A DNA stretch of 64,000 nt. Origin: Candidatus Leptofilum proximum (lineage in GTDB: Bacteria > Chloroflexota > Anaerolineae > Promineifilales > Promineifilaceae). The notes beneath the pieces are model-generated. The model made no database searches. It was not told where the DNA came from and saw only the letters and a program-made list of their open reading frames with translations. Shown here piece by piece: positions 31,805 to 39,932 of the stretch. The stretch lies in assembly GCA_016710325.1 (NCBI GenBank), contig JADJXK010000001.1, forward strand, positions 1,798,001 to 1,862,000, in the 5' to 3' direction. A program made the position numbers and the translations under genes. How positions within the stretch are numbered: position 1 is the stretch's first letter; each line of letters opens with the position of its first letter.

Positions 31805-34800
31805 TTACGGCCGTATCCAACTTACTCCCCCCTCAGTTCCCACCCAAACAGACCCATCTGCGGCGATGGCAATGTGCGTGACGTGGTTGCTGGCCAGCCC
31901 ATCCGCCGCTGTGATTGTTTGCCACTGACCGCCGCTAAAAACGGCCGCTCCCGCCGTTGTACCCAGCCAGACTGTGCCGTCGGGGGCGATGGCCAGCGCA
32001 GTGATCGTGTTGTGGTCCAGGTTGTGGGCCACCGGCAGCCGCTGGCTGCCCTGCACGCGCACCAGTTCCGTTTGCGTGACGTACCAGACCGCACCATCGG
32101 GGGCAACGGCCGTTACCGGCAAAGCCAGCGTGCCCATGCGCTCAAACCCGGCGGCATTACCCAGGTACACAATCCGCTCCGACACCAACCAGAGCTGATC
32201 GGCTAGATCGGCCGCCAGCCCAGCAATGCCCGGATAATCTACCGCTACCCGCTGGCAAACGGTCCGCTGGCCCACAGTGGTGACGGAAACCAGGCTGTCT
32301 GCTGTGGCCAGCCAGAGAGTGCCAGGATCGCTTACGGCCGCTTCGCGCACCCGTTCGTTGTAGATGGATGGACTGGCCGGGAAGGGCAGCCAGCGATCCG
32401 CGTTCAACCGGGCCACGCTGCCGCCAAAGCTGCCTTGCCACAGCGTGCCGTCGGCGGCGGTGAACAGGGCGCTGATGGGCGAGCCAGCGGCGCTGCCAGG
32501 TGTGCTGTCCAGCAAAGTGATCTGTCCCGCAGCCCAGCGCAAGACGCTGCCGCCGCTGGTGCCCAGCAGCAGACGGCCGTCTGGCTCAACTGCCAGCTCG
32601 GTGACAGTTTCGGCCGCTGTTTGTTCGCTCAACGGAAATGCCTGCCAGGTGCCATCGTCCAACTGCCGTGCCGCGCCTTCGTTGGTGCCCAGCCAGAGAC
32701 GGCCGTTTTCATCCGTGTGAATGGCAAAAGCGTCGCTGGCGGCCAGCGGCTGCTCCAGGGGCACCGCGCCGTCCGGTTCCAGCAGCAGCGGCGTCGCGTC
32801 GAGGCGCGTGGTGGCCACCGGCTTGCCATTCGGCAAAAAGGCCAGGTCGGTGATGGCCCGGATCAGTTCCGGGTATTGGCCGGGCTGGGTGACACTGCCA
32901 CCGGGTAAATTGAAGCGCCACAGGCTGGCGTTGTTGCTGGCCCAGAGACGGCCGTCTGGCCCCAGCCAGAGCCACGAAAACGGCTCAAACGAATCAGGCA
33001 GCTCAACTTCGTGCCACCGCCATTGTTGATCGGCAAATTCGGCCAGGAAATGTTGGCTGGTTGTTGGCGTTTCCAGGTGCGCAGTGAGCCAGAGACGGCC
33101 GTCTGGTTCCACCACAAAATCCTGCACGGTCACGGCTGGATCGGGCAAATCGATGGGCACAAGCTGCCAGGTTTGCCCGTCGTAGCGGCGCAGCTCGGTG
33201 CCGCTGCCCGCCCAGAGCATGCCGCTGGCGTCGGCGGCCAGGCGCACCGCGGCAAAGTCGGTCCAATCGCCCACGCCAGCAAACGATTTCCACTGCTGCG
33301 TGGCCGGGTTAAACTGCGCCAGCCCGCCTTTGGTGACGGCCCAAACGGCCGTTTCCACTGCCAAAAACTGGTACACCTCGTAGCCGGGCAGGCCGTCGAG
33401 CACGGTGAAATGGTCCCAGCGCTGCCCGTCAAACCGGCTGATGCCGCCCAAACTGGCCAGCCAGGCCGCCCCATCGGGCGTGGTGGTGATGCTGGTGATG
33501 ACCGGGTGCAGCGGGCCGTTGGCCAGTGGCAAAATCGCAGGCCGCCACGCTTGGCCATCAAAAAAGCTCACGTAGTGGTGGCCGATGGTGTAGCTGCCGT
33601 ACAGGCCACTGCTCAACGGCGGTTCGTTCGGCAGCAGGTCACTGCTGGCCCAAACGGTGCCGTCGGCGGCGACGCCCAGCGCGGTGGTCCGGCTGCCCGG
33701 CAGACCGTCATTACGGCCAAAGCGCAGCCAACGGCCGTTCGCCGCCTGCCCCCCGTTAAAAAAGGCCACGCCCTCGGCCGCAGCCAGCCAGAAACCATCT
33801 GCCGTGGCCAGCACGTCAAACACCTGGCTGACAGGCGGGGCGAGCAGGCTCTCCGACTGGCCGTTGCGCCAGCGGTACACCGTGTCTTCGGTGATGAACC
33901 AGGCGGTGCCGTCTGGGCCGATGGCCAGTTCACGGATGTCGTCCTCGTTGAGAGTGGTGAATCGGCCGTCCGCCCCCACTGCCAGTCCTTCATTTGTGCC
34001 CACCCACAAGGTGCCGTCGGGATGGCGCGCCAGCGCCTGCACCGCGTCCCCCGGCAGGCCATCTTCGCGAGTGAACAGGTTCCAACGCTGCGTGTCGGGG
34101 TTGAACGTGGCCAGCCCGGCTTCGGTGGCCAGCCAGAGACGGCCGTCGTCGGTCTGCACGATATGGCGCACGTAGGGCGAGGCCGGGCCGCTCACCGGGC
34201 AGCTGACTGTTTGCCAGCTGGCGCTGGTGGCGTCGTAAAAGGCCGCGCCCTGGCCCACGCTGGCGAAGGTGACCCAGGGTTGGCCGCTGTTGTCCAAAGC
34301 AAGATTGGAAACGGCCGTTTCCGGCAGTCCCGCAACCATTTCCCAGCTCGTGCCGTCGAGGCGGCTGACGCCCGTGGCGGTGGCCAGCCACGGCTGCCCG
34401 TCGGCCAGCACCAGGTCGATGAGGTCGTTGGCGGGAATGTCGTTGGGCGGGGTGAAGCTTTGCCAGCTGCCCGAACTATCTTGCCGCAGCAGGCCGTCGC
34501 TGCTGCCCAGCCAGAGGGAGTTGGCGGCGGGCAGGATGGCGCTGATTTGCTCGTTGGGTGGGGTAACGGCCGCTGCCACCGGAATCCCGCTGCTCAGTTC
34601 AAAACGGGTAAGCCCCAACCCCTGGTCACCGTAGCCTGCCCAGACCGATCCGTCGGTGTTGGCGGCCACGCGGCGAATGTCATCGCTGGCCAGGCCGTCG
34701 GCGCTGGTGAAGATCTGCCAGCCGCTGCCATCATACACGGTGAGTCCGGCCTGGGTGGCGGCCCAGAGACGACCGTCGGGCGTCACGGCCACATCCTGCA

Positions 34801-35518
34801 CGGTGTTGATGGCCTCACTGCCGACCTGAGCCAGGCTGTTCCAGGAACGGCCGTTGAACCGCAACACACCTTCGCTGGTCCCGGCAAAAATGGTCACGCC
34901 ATCGGGGGCCAGGGCCAGGCTGGTGACGTTGCTGCCGGGTAGCGGCAAGAGGGTGCGGCGGCGATTGTAGCTGAACCAGCGACGGCCGTCGTAGCGCCCG
35001 ATGCCGTCTGCCGTGGCGGCCCAGACGGTGCCATCAGCGCTTATGGCCAGGTCGCGCACGCTGTTGCCCGGCAGGCCGTCGGCGCTGGTGAACGTTTGCC
35101 ACGCTGCACCGTCGTACCGGCCGACGCCCGCTGAGGCCGTGCCGACCCAGATTGAGCCATCGAGCCCGATGGCCACGCTGGTGGTGCGGTTTTCGGCCAG
35201 GCCGTGCTCGCTGGTGAATTTAGCTACTTCGCCAGTGCGTTCATCCCAGACCAGCAGCCCGCCGTTGCTGGCGGCCCACAGCAGGCCATCGCGCCGGGCC
35301 AGGTCGTTGAGTGGGGCGGCGTGGCTGTAGCTGGTGAAGTTGGGCTGGATGACGCGGGGTATGGGCAGGCTGGTCCAGGTGATGGGTGGGGCCGAAACGG
35401 CCGTGCTGCGCAAAATCGGGTAGCTGGTGATGAGGTAGGCCAGGCCGCCCAGGCAGAGGAACAACAGCAAAATGCCGCTTAGCAGCAGCCAGCGGCGCAG
35501 GGCACGGGACAACGGCAT
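31805..35518 (-). CDS. Giant Reg_prop beta-propeller membrane protein
   Basis: A 1237-residue protein with one N-terminal membrane helix (residues 10-33) and then only repeats of about 40 residues with the signature GLPGNSVRDLAISADGTVWAAT or DGRLWLGTNEG. These are two-component-regulator propeller (Reg_prop) repeats, enough for three or more seven-bladed propellers. The usual Y_Y_Y domain, kinase and regulator domains are absent: the protein ends in a repeat (VWVGTEGGVSWIRP). It is thus a membrane-anchored extracellular propeller, perhaps for carbohydrate or polymer recognition. About a dozen ACGGCCGT copies lie in it, often read as DGR in the repeat signature. The upstream DUF3592 gene ends three bases before its ATG, so they are one unit. 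Confidence 0.85.
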   Translation of the reverse strand: MPLSRALRRWLLLSGILLLFLCLGGLAYLITSYPILRSTAVSAPPITWTSLPIPRVIQPNFTSYSHAAPLNDLARRDGLLWAASNGGLLVWDERTGEVAKFTSEHGLAENRTTSVAIGLDGSIWVGTASAGVGRYDGAAWQTFTSADGLPGNSVRDLAISADGTVWAATADGIGRYDGRRWFSYNRRRTLLPLPGSNVTSLALAPDGVTIFAGTSEGVLRFNGRSWNSLAQVGSEAINTVQDVAVTPDGRLWAATQAGLTVYDGSGWQIFTSADGLASDDIRRVAANTDGSVWAGYGDQGLGLTRFELSSGIPVAAAVTPPNEQISAILPAANSLWLGSSDGLLRQDSSGSWQSFTPPNDIPANDLIDLVLADGQPWLATATGVSRLDGTSWEMVAGLPETAVSNLALDNSGQPWVTFASVGQGAAFYDATSASWQTVSCPVSGPASPYVRHIVQTDDGRLWLATEAGLATFNPDTQRWNLFTREDGLPGDAVQALARHPDGTLWVGTNEGLAVGADGRFTTLNEDDIRELAIGPDGTAWFITEDTVYRWRNGQSESLLAPPVSQVFDVLATADGFWLAAAEGVAFFNGGQAANGRWLRFGRNDGLPGSRTTALGVAADGTVWASSDLLPNEPPLSSGLYGSYTIGHHYVSFFDGQAWRPAILPLANGPLHPVITSITTTPDGAAWLASLGGISRFDGQRWDHFTVLDGLPGYEVYQFLAVETAVWAVTKGGLAQFNPATQQWKSFAGVGDWTDFAAVRLAADASGMLWAGSGTELRRYDGQTWQLVPIDLPDPAVTVQDFVVEPDGRLWLTAHLETPTTSQHFLAEFADQQWRWHEVELPDSFEPFSWLWLGPDGRLWASNNASLWRFNLPGGSVTQPGQYPELIRAITDLAFLPNGKPVATTRLDATPLLLEPDGAVPLEQPLAASDAFAIHTDENGRLWLGTNEGAARQLDDGTWQAFPLSEQTAAETVTELAVEPDGRLLLGTSGGSVLRWAAGQITLLDSTPGSAAGSPISALFTAADGTLWQGSFGGSVARLNADRWLPFPASPSIYNERVREAAVSDPGTLWLATADSLVSVTTVGQRTVCQRVAVDYPGIAGLAADLADQLWLVSERIVYLGNAAGFERMGTLALPVTAVAPDGAVWYVTQTELVRVQGSQRLPVAHNLDHNTITALAIAPDGTVWLGTTAGAAVFSGGQWQTITAADGLASNHVTHIAIAADGSVWVGTEGGVSWIRP

Positions 35519-35521
35519 GGA

Positions 35522-36103
35522 TCAAACTTTGGGCTGGCGGGTTTCCTGCACCAGCAGCGCCAGGGCGACCCCCAGCATCAAGGTGACCACGGTGGTGATG
35601 GCGACACTGATGAGAACAGTGCTGCCGGACAGGTTGAGGTAGTTGGTGAGCAGGGCACGGGAACCGATGATGTGCATGGCAATTGAGAGCAAAATCATCA
35701 GCCCGCTGGTAACCTGCCAACGGGTGGAGTGGGCCTCCATGTGCCGCGGTGTGAGGGTGGCGCGTTTGGGGCGGGTGGGATCGTAGTAGAGGGGAACGGC
35801 CGTTCCCGGCTTAAACTGCAAGCTCAACTCCCTGGCCCACGCCTTGCTGCCTTTGCTTTGCCCAGCAGGACTGACGGGGCGTTGGCGGCTGGTATAGCTG
35901 GTTTCGCCCACCGTGTAGGCGATGTCTACCTCTGGCTGGTACTGCTGGCCACTTTGCAGCAGGCGTACATCGCGAACCTGCGCCAAGACCTGCGGCCAGC
36001 TAACCGCCCGGCGCGTTTCGGTGAATTTCATCACCACCGTCAGGACAGAAACCACCGGCGTAATAAACATGAGGAGAAGAACAAGCAGTGAGAAGATTGC
36101 CAT
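35522..36103 (-). CDS. DUF3592 membrane protein
   Basis: A 193-residue protein with an N-terminal helix (FSLLVLLLMFITPVVSVLTVV), an extracytoplasmic DUF3592 domain (SWPQVLAQVRDVRLL, YQPEVDIAYTVGETSYTSR, KPGTAVPLYYDPTRPKRATL) and two C-terminal helices. The final YYDP-x-x-P-x-x-A pattern is the family hallmark. Function is not known for the family. It is the first gene of a two-gene unit with the giant propeller protein (three bases apart), so a structural or export role for that protein is possible. Confidence 0.8.
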   Translation of the reverse strand: MAIFSLLVLLLMFITPVVSVLTVVMKFTETRRAVSWPQVLAQVRDVRLLQSGQQYQPEVDIAYTVGETSYTSRQRPVSPAGQSKGSKAWARELSLQFKPGTAVPLYYDPTRPKRATLTPRHMEAHSTRWQVTSGLMILLSIAMHIIGSRALLTNYLNLSGSTVLISVAITTVVTLMLGVALALLVQETRQPKV

Positions 36104-36148
36104 TTTGAAAGTTTACCAGGTGTTGGTCACCTTTACCGTTTCTTATAG

Positions 36149-36219
36149 GAGGATTGGAGATTGGCGATTGGAGATTAGAAACTGTTTCAGACTCCAATCC
36201 CTAATCTCCGATCTCAATT
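36149..36219. repeat. Intergenic word repeat (GATTGGAGATTGGCGATTGG family)
   Basis: AGGATTGGAGATTGGCGATT is opposed by CCAATCCCTAATCTCCGATC after a 20-base spacer. One copy seen in the window. Confidence 0.7.
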
Positions 36220-36222
36220 GTT

Positions 36223-37392
36223 TTATGGTTGTGCATAAATCCGGTAAATAAAACCGCCTTTGTCATCGCTGACGTATAAGGCGCCATCTGAACCGACAGC
36301 AACGTCTACGGGACGGCCGTCTGAACTGCCGTCACTATTTAACCAGCCTGTAGCAAAATCTTCAACAGGTCCGGCAGGTGTGCCGTTAGCCATTGGTACC
36401 CTGACCACTTTGTAGCCGGTGGGCACGCTGCGGTTCCACGAGCCGTGGAAAGCAATAAACAGATCGCCGTGGTACTCGGCGGGGAAAGTGCTGCCGGTGT
36501 AGAAGGCCAGTCCCAGCGGCGCCGAATGGGCCTGCATGGTGACGGCGGGCTGCCCCACCGCCGCGCAGGCGCCTTCAAAGCCAAACTCGGGGTCCACCAC
36601 CGTGCCACTGTGGCACGACGGCCAGCCATAGTCGCCGCCTTCCTCGACGATGTAGACAGTTTCGGGGGGTGTGTCGTCGCCCATCAGATCACGGCCGTTG
36701 TTGGTGACCCACAGCTGGCCGGTGTCGGGATGCACGGCCAGGCCTACCGCATTACGCAGGCCGCTGGCGTAGATTTGCTCTCCGGTGAGTTCCTCCTGCC
36801 CCACCGGGCTGTCGTAGCTGGTGATGGCCGCCCGGCGCGGGTCTTCTTCTTCACAGACGTTGCAGGTGGACCCGGCGGAGATGAGCAAACGGCCGTCGGG
36901 CAAAAAGGCAATGGTGCGGCTGCTGTGCTGGCCAGGGGGCGTGTAGGTGTCAATGAGTGTGGTCTGCGATTCAACAACCCCATCGCCATCTTTGTCGGTG
37001 AGCCGCACCACGCCTTCGGTGACGGCCACGTACCAGGCTTCTTTGTGGAATACCATGTTATGCGGGTTGTTCAGCCCATCGGCCAGGACGCGCACTTCGT
37101 CGGCCCGGCCATCGCCGTTGGCGTCGGGCAGGGCCACGATGCGGTCGTTGCCCCGGTCGGCGACGTAAAGGATACCATCTGGCCCAACGGCCATAAAGCG
37201 CGGTCCGCTCAGCCCATCGGCGAAAACTTGCACCGCAAACCCCTCAGGCACAGTGACGTTGGCCACAGCGGCATCACCCAGCACACCGGCCAGGTTAATT
37301 TGCTGGCGCGCGTAGAGGTAGATGGCAACGGCCGCTGCCACACAAATCCCCAAAACTACCAACAACCCGGTTAACCATTTATTACGCCGCAT
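36223..37392 (-). CDS. PQQ-type sugar (sorbosone-like) dehydrogenase
   Basis: A 389-residue protein with an N-terminal membrane anchor (LTGLLVVLGICVAAAVAIYLY) and a six-bladed propeller of the soluble glucose/sorbosone dehydrogenase type. Typical stretches are LSGPRFMAVGPDGILYVADRG, SSRTIAFLPDGRLLISAGSTCN, GLRNAVGLAVHPDTGQLWVTNNG and AFHGSWNRSVPTGYKVVRV, each within the PQQ- or calcium-binding blades of the family. It would oxidise sugars outside the membrane using PQQ. Whether this cell makes PQQ cannot be seen here. The ATG at 37392 has GGAGG eight bases upstream; an earlier TTG is less likely. Confidence 0.85.
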   Translation of the reverse strand: MRRNKWLTGLLVVLGICVAAAVAIYLYARQQINLAGVLGDAAVANVTVPEGFAVQVFADGLSGPRFMAVGPDGILYVADRGNDRIVALPDANGDGRADEVRVLADGLNNPHNMVFHKEAWYVAVTEGVVRLTDKDGDGVVESQTTLIDTYTPPGQHSSRTIAFLPDGRLLISAGSTCNVCEEEDPRRAAITSYDSPVGQEELTGEQIYASGLRNAVGLAVHPDTGQLWVTNNGRDLMGDDTPPETVYIVEEGGDYGWPSCHSGTVVDPEFGFEGACAAVGQPAVTMQAHSAPLGLAFYTGSTFPAEYHGDLFIAFHGSWNRSVPTGYKVVRVPMANGTPAGPVEDFATGWLNSDGSSDGRPVDVAVGSDGALYVSDDKGGFIYRIYAQP

Positions 37393-37502
37393 GCACAACC
37401 TCCGCTGGTTGCTTTTCGTTTTAGTTTAGAGGGGGAAACGGCCGTGCTCCACGTTTTTACAAGAAGTACTAATCTTTTGTGGCCCGAGACACTTGATATA
37501 TT

Positions 37503-37551
37503 CACGCAAAGACGCAAAGGGACAAAGTTTACTTTTGGCGCCTTTGCGTGA
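37503..37551. repeat. Intergenic word repeat (CGCAAAGACGCAAAGG family)
   Basis: CACGCAAAGACGCAAAGGG is opposed by GGCGCCTTTGCGTG. It is the same family as 5642, and lies directly after the ppk2 gene. Confidence 0.8.
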
Positions 37552-37568
37552 GAATGGGTGACAGATTC

Positions 37569-38435
37569 CTATTCGTTCTTCAGCACCGGGTATAAGTCCG
37601 GCACAAACGTCTGTTCGTTCATCGGTGGGCGAATATAGCCGGATTCTTTCTCACGCGGGGCCAGTTCAAAGGGGTCTGGGGTGATGTCTTCGTACTCGAT
37701 TAACCTGAGGATATGGCTGATACAGTTAAGACGTGCTCGCTTTTTGTCATCGGAAGGCACCACGTACCAGGGGCACTGCTTGATGTCTGTGTGGTCAAAC
37801 ATCACATCTTTGGCGCGAGAATACTCTACCCAGCGGTCGCGCGACTCAACGTCCATGGGGCTGAGCTTCCAGCGCTTCACCGGGCTGGTGAGGCGTGACT
37901 GAAAGCGCCGCTCCTGTTCTTCGTCGCTAACTGAAAACCAGTATTTCAGCACGATGATGCCGGAGCGAACCAGCATCCGTTCAAACTGCGGGCAAGAGCG
38001 CAAAAATTCGCGATACTGGTCGTCGGTGCAGAAGCTCATGACGTGCTCTACCAGGGCGCGGTTGTACCAGCTGCGGTCGAACAGCACAATCTCCCCGGCG
38101 GCGGGCAGTTGGGCCACATAGCGTTGGAACCACCACTGCGTTTTTTCGCGGTCGCTGGGCGTGCCCAGGGCCACAATGCGCGCAATGCGGGGATTCATCT
38201 GCTCGGTGATGCGCTTGATCACCCCTCCTTTGCCAGCGGCGTCGCGGCCTTCAAAGAGAATCACCACACGCAGCCCTTTTTCCTGTACCCAGTATTGCAG
38301 CTTAATCAACTCTTCTTGCAACCGCGCCAGCTCCCGGTTGTAGAATTTGGTTTTCAGCTTGCCGTCTTTACGCAGGATGCTTTTGGTTTGGGGGGTGGTT
38401 ACGGCCGTATCTCTTGCCAAATCTTCTGCTGCCAT
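37569..38435 (-). CDS. ppk2: Polyphosphate kinase 2
   Basis: A 288-residue class I PPK2. Walker A is LFEGRDAAGKGGVIKRI, Walker B lies in IVLFDRSWYNRALVEHVM, and the lid module is QERRFQSRLTSPVKRWKLSPMD with conserved Arg residues. WYVVPSDDKKRARLNCI is another family stretch. The enzyme uses polyphosphate to phosphorylate nucleoside diphosphates (or the reverse). The first about 25 residues are poorly conserved. A strong GGAGGAGG ribosome site precedes the ATG. It is divergent from a frameshifted stress-protein-like gene with a 374-base gap. Confidence 0.93.
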   Translation of the reverse strand: MAAEDLARDTAVTTPQTKSILRKDGKLKTKFYNRELARLQEELIKLQYWVQEKGLRVVILFEGRDAAGKGGVIKRITEQMNPRIARIVALGTPSDREKTQWWFQRYVAQLPAAGEIVLFDRSWYNRALVEHVMSFCTDDQYREFLRSCPQFERMLVRSGIIVLKYWFSVSDEEQERRFQSRLTSPVKRWKLSPMDVESRDRWVEYSRAKDVMFDHTDIKQCPWYVVPSDDKKRARLNCISHILRLIEYEDITPDPFELAPREKESGYIRPPMNEQTFVPDLYPVLKNE

Positions 38436-38809
38436 TGCTGCCTCCTCCTTTGTTGTGTGTTGGCAGAAAGCTTTTTAAATGGTGAACCTTATAATCTGCC
38501 AGATGCTTGACATGACAAAATTATTTACGCATGAGAGTTGTTAGTACGCAGTGCCCATGACCCTTGTGCTAAGTTTTTGAATCGTTTAGACTTAATGAAG
38601 TTGTAAGGTAAATTGTAAGGTAACTTGAACCACAAACCTACCTTTCTGAACAAACTGAAACTGCATATACCGGTTTGTTTGGAACACTTGATGAAGTGAC
38701 CCGTCGACGCCAACCCACTTGGCGGTGTTTGGAAGAGATAAAGCTTAACGTAATCTTCGTAGTCCCGTTTAGTATAACACACAGTATTTCTAACTTGGGA
38801 GGTGCCCTG
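38436..38809. other. 374-base gap between ppk2 and a divergent gene
   Basis: No credible gene is seen. The ribosome site of ppk2 lies at its left end. A TATAAC box at 38773-38778 may serve the plus-strand gene, but no -35 box at proper distance is convincing. A short direct repeat (TTGTAAGGTAAATTGTAAGGTAAC, in two halves) lies near 38603-38626. Confidence 0.5.
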
Positions 38810-39275
38810 ATGATCCGTTCGTCTGTCCAATCTACTCCGACAGAATGTGCCTGGCACTATTTACCGGTGACCACCACGGCATGGCAGCGCCCGAGAAGCT
38901 ATCCACCTGTTGTGCAGCGTATGCTTTTGCCCGTCAAATTGCAGAATCTGTCTGACATGCTGGTGACCTCTGTGCTGGAGTTTGCCGCCAAGATCAAGAA
39001 AGATTTGGTGCTGTTGATCATTCGCGAAGACAGTGACTTTGACCGGGAGATGCTTTTCTCGACACTGCGCGGCTTTCAGGCACACGCTCAGGTGTTATTC
39101 GGGGATTTCGCTCACGATTGATACGGCCGTTGGCTTCAACGACCAGACCATTTCCTGCTATGCCGACCGCTACGGCGTCGATGTAGTAATTCTGGCCAGC
39201 CAGCTCTCTGAGTTTGAGGTACAAGAAAGAGAAAAATTTGCCGTGTTTGCCAGCAGCTGGCAGCCGCTGGTATAG
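38810..39275 (+). pseudogene. Universal-stress-like protein, split by a frameshift
   Basis: The first frame (38810-39121) encodes MIRSSVQSTPTECAWHYLPV onward to AQVLFGDFAHD and stops. A second frame overlapping it continues with SLTIDTAVGFNDQTISCYAD, RYGVDVVILASQLSEFEVQE and ends at 39275. Both parts have protein-like composition, and the order (VLLIIRED, then a helix, then DVVILAS) suits an alpha/beta fold such as a universal stress protein, although the identity is uncertain. A one-base change near 39105 would join them. The ATG at 38810 has GGGAGG upstream. A 21-bp perfect hairpin follows the second frame, as expected at the end of a real gene. Confidence 0.5.
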
Positions 39276-39309
39276 ACTTTGGTCTAAATCGGCCGTTCAT
39301 TGGTCACCT

Positions 39310-39358
39310 CCATGCAAAAGCCGGGGCATCCATTTCAGATGCCCCGGCTTTTGCATGG
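39310..39358. terminator. Bidirectional terminator hairpin, 21-bp perfect stem
   Basis: CCATGCAAAAGCCGGGGCATC (39310-39330), here the full left arm minus none, pairs with 39338-39358 over the loop CATTTCA. AAAAG and CTTTT at the stem shoulders give U runs on both strands. It separates two convergent genes. Confidence 0.85.
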
Positions 39359-39366
39359 AAACAAAC

Positions 39367-39786
39367 TTATGAAGCTTCAAATTCGGTATAAATCTCAACT
39401 GTAAAGCCCATGGGGTCCAGGGCCAAAAATTGCAGTGCGCCTGGGCGGGATTGTTCTGGTTTCATGGCATAAAGCTTGTAGCTGCTGGCCTGCAACCGTT
39501 TAACGATGGCCTCGAAAGACGGCCGTTCCATCTTTAATATCCACGATTCTGCTTCAAGCGATCCGCCTCTGTAACCGGGATTTCGGGCAAATTCAGCTGC
39601 GACTTGCAGCGGGACAGAAGCGCGGATGAATACCAGCTGCACCTGGCCAATTTGGTACGTCAGCCAACCGTGCTCCTCATCGTCACGAAAAAAAGTTTCC
39701 TCAAGCCCCAAACAATCACTGTAAAATTGGCGCATCGGGGCCACATCATTACACCAGCGAAAAATTGTGTTTAATTCTATATCCAT
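39367..39786 (-). CDS. VOC (glyoxalase/dioxygenase fold) family protein
   Basis: A 139-residue protein with the vicinal-oxygen-chelate pattern: an N-terminal strand with FRWCNDVAPMRQFYSDCLGL, a middle Glu/His region (EEHGWLTYQIGQVQLVFIR), and the C-terminal strand QFLALDPMGFTVEIY. The first metal His is not in its usual place, so enzymatic activity is unclear. The ATG at 39786 overlaps the stop of a small upstream gene that encodes only a C-terminal VOC-like end. Both follow the DinB-ankyrin gene in one overlapping unit. Confidence 0.8.
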   Translation of the reverse strand: MDIELNTIFRWCNDVAPMRQFYSDCLGLEETFFRDDEEHGWLTYQIGQVQLVFIRASVPLQVAAEFARNPGYRGGSLEAESWILKMERPSFEAIVKRLQASSYKLYAMKPEQSRPGALQFLALDPMGFTVEIYTEFEAS

Positions 39787-39932
39787 CAACGGTCCTCCGG
39801 CTTAACCAATTGGAACCAATGGCCATCGGGATCGGTGGAGGTGAGACAGCCGTCGTCGCCATTGCTTCCTTGAAATTGGAGACCGCGCTGCGCAAGCATG
39901 CGGGCGGTCTTGATATGCCCGATTTGCATCAT
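39786..39932 (-). CDS. Small VOC-like C-terminal fragment gene
   Basis: A 48-residue frame, MMQIGHIKTARMLAQRGLQF onward, ending TSTDPDGHWFQLVKPEDR. The DPDGHW-x-x-LV stretch is the typical C-terminal half-site of glyoxalase-fold proteins, but the rest of the domain is missing. Its start overlaps the stop of the DinB-ankyrin gene (TGATG) with GGAGG just upstream, and its stop overlaps the next ATG (ATGA-like), so it is tightly coupled on both sides. It may be a remnant of a second VOC domain or a small subunit. Confidence 0.6.
   Translation of the reverse strand: MMQIGHIKTARMLAQRGLQFQGSNGDDGCLTSTDPDGHWFQLVKPEDR

Noticed and set aside
33011..34942. Long plus-strand open frame (643 codons) opposite the propeller gene
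   Set aside because: It mirrors the repeat structure of the propeller gene and has no independent motif or ribosome site.
38525..38857. Minus-strand frame between ppk2 and the stress-like gene
   Set aside because: No ribosome site, unusual composition, overlaps the start of a better gene.
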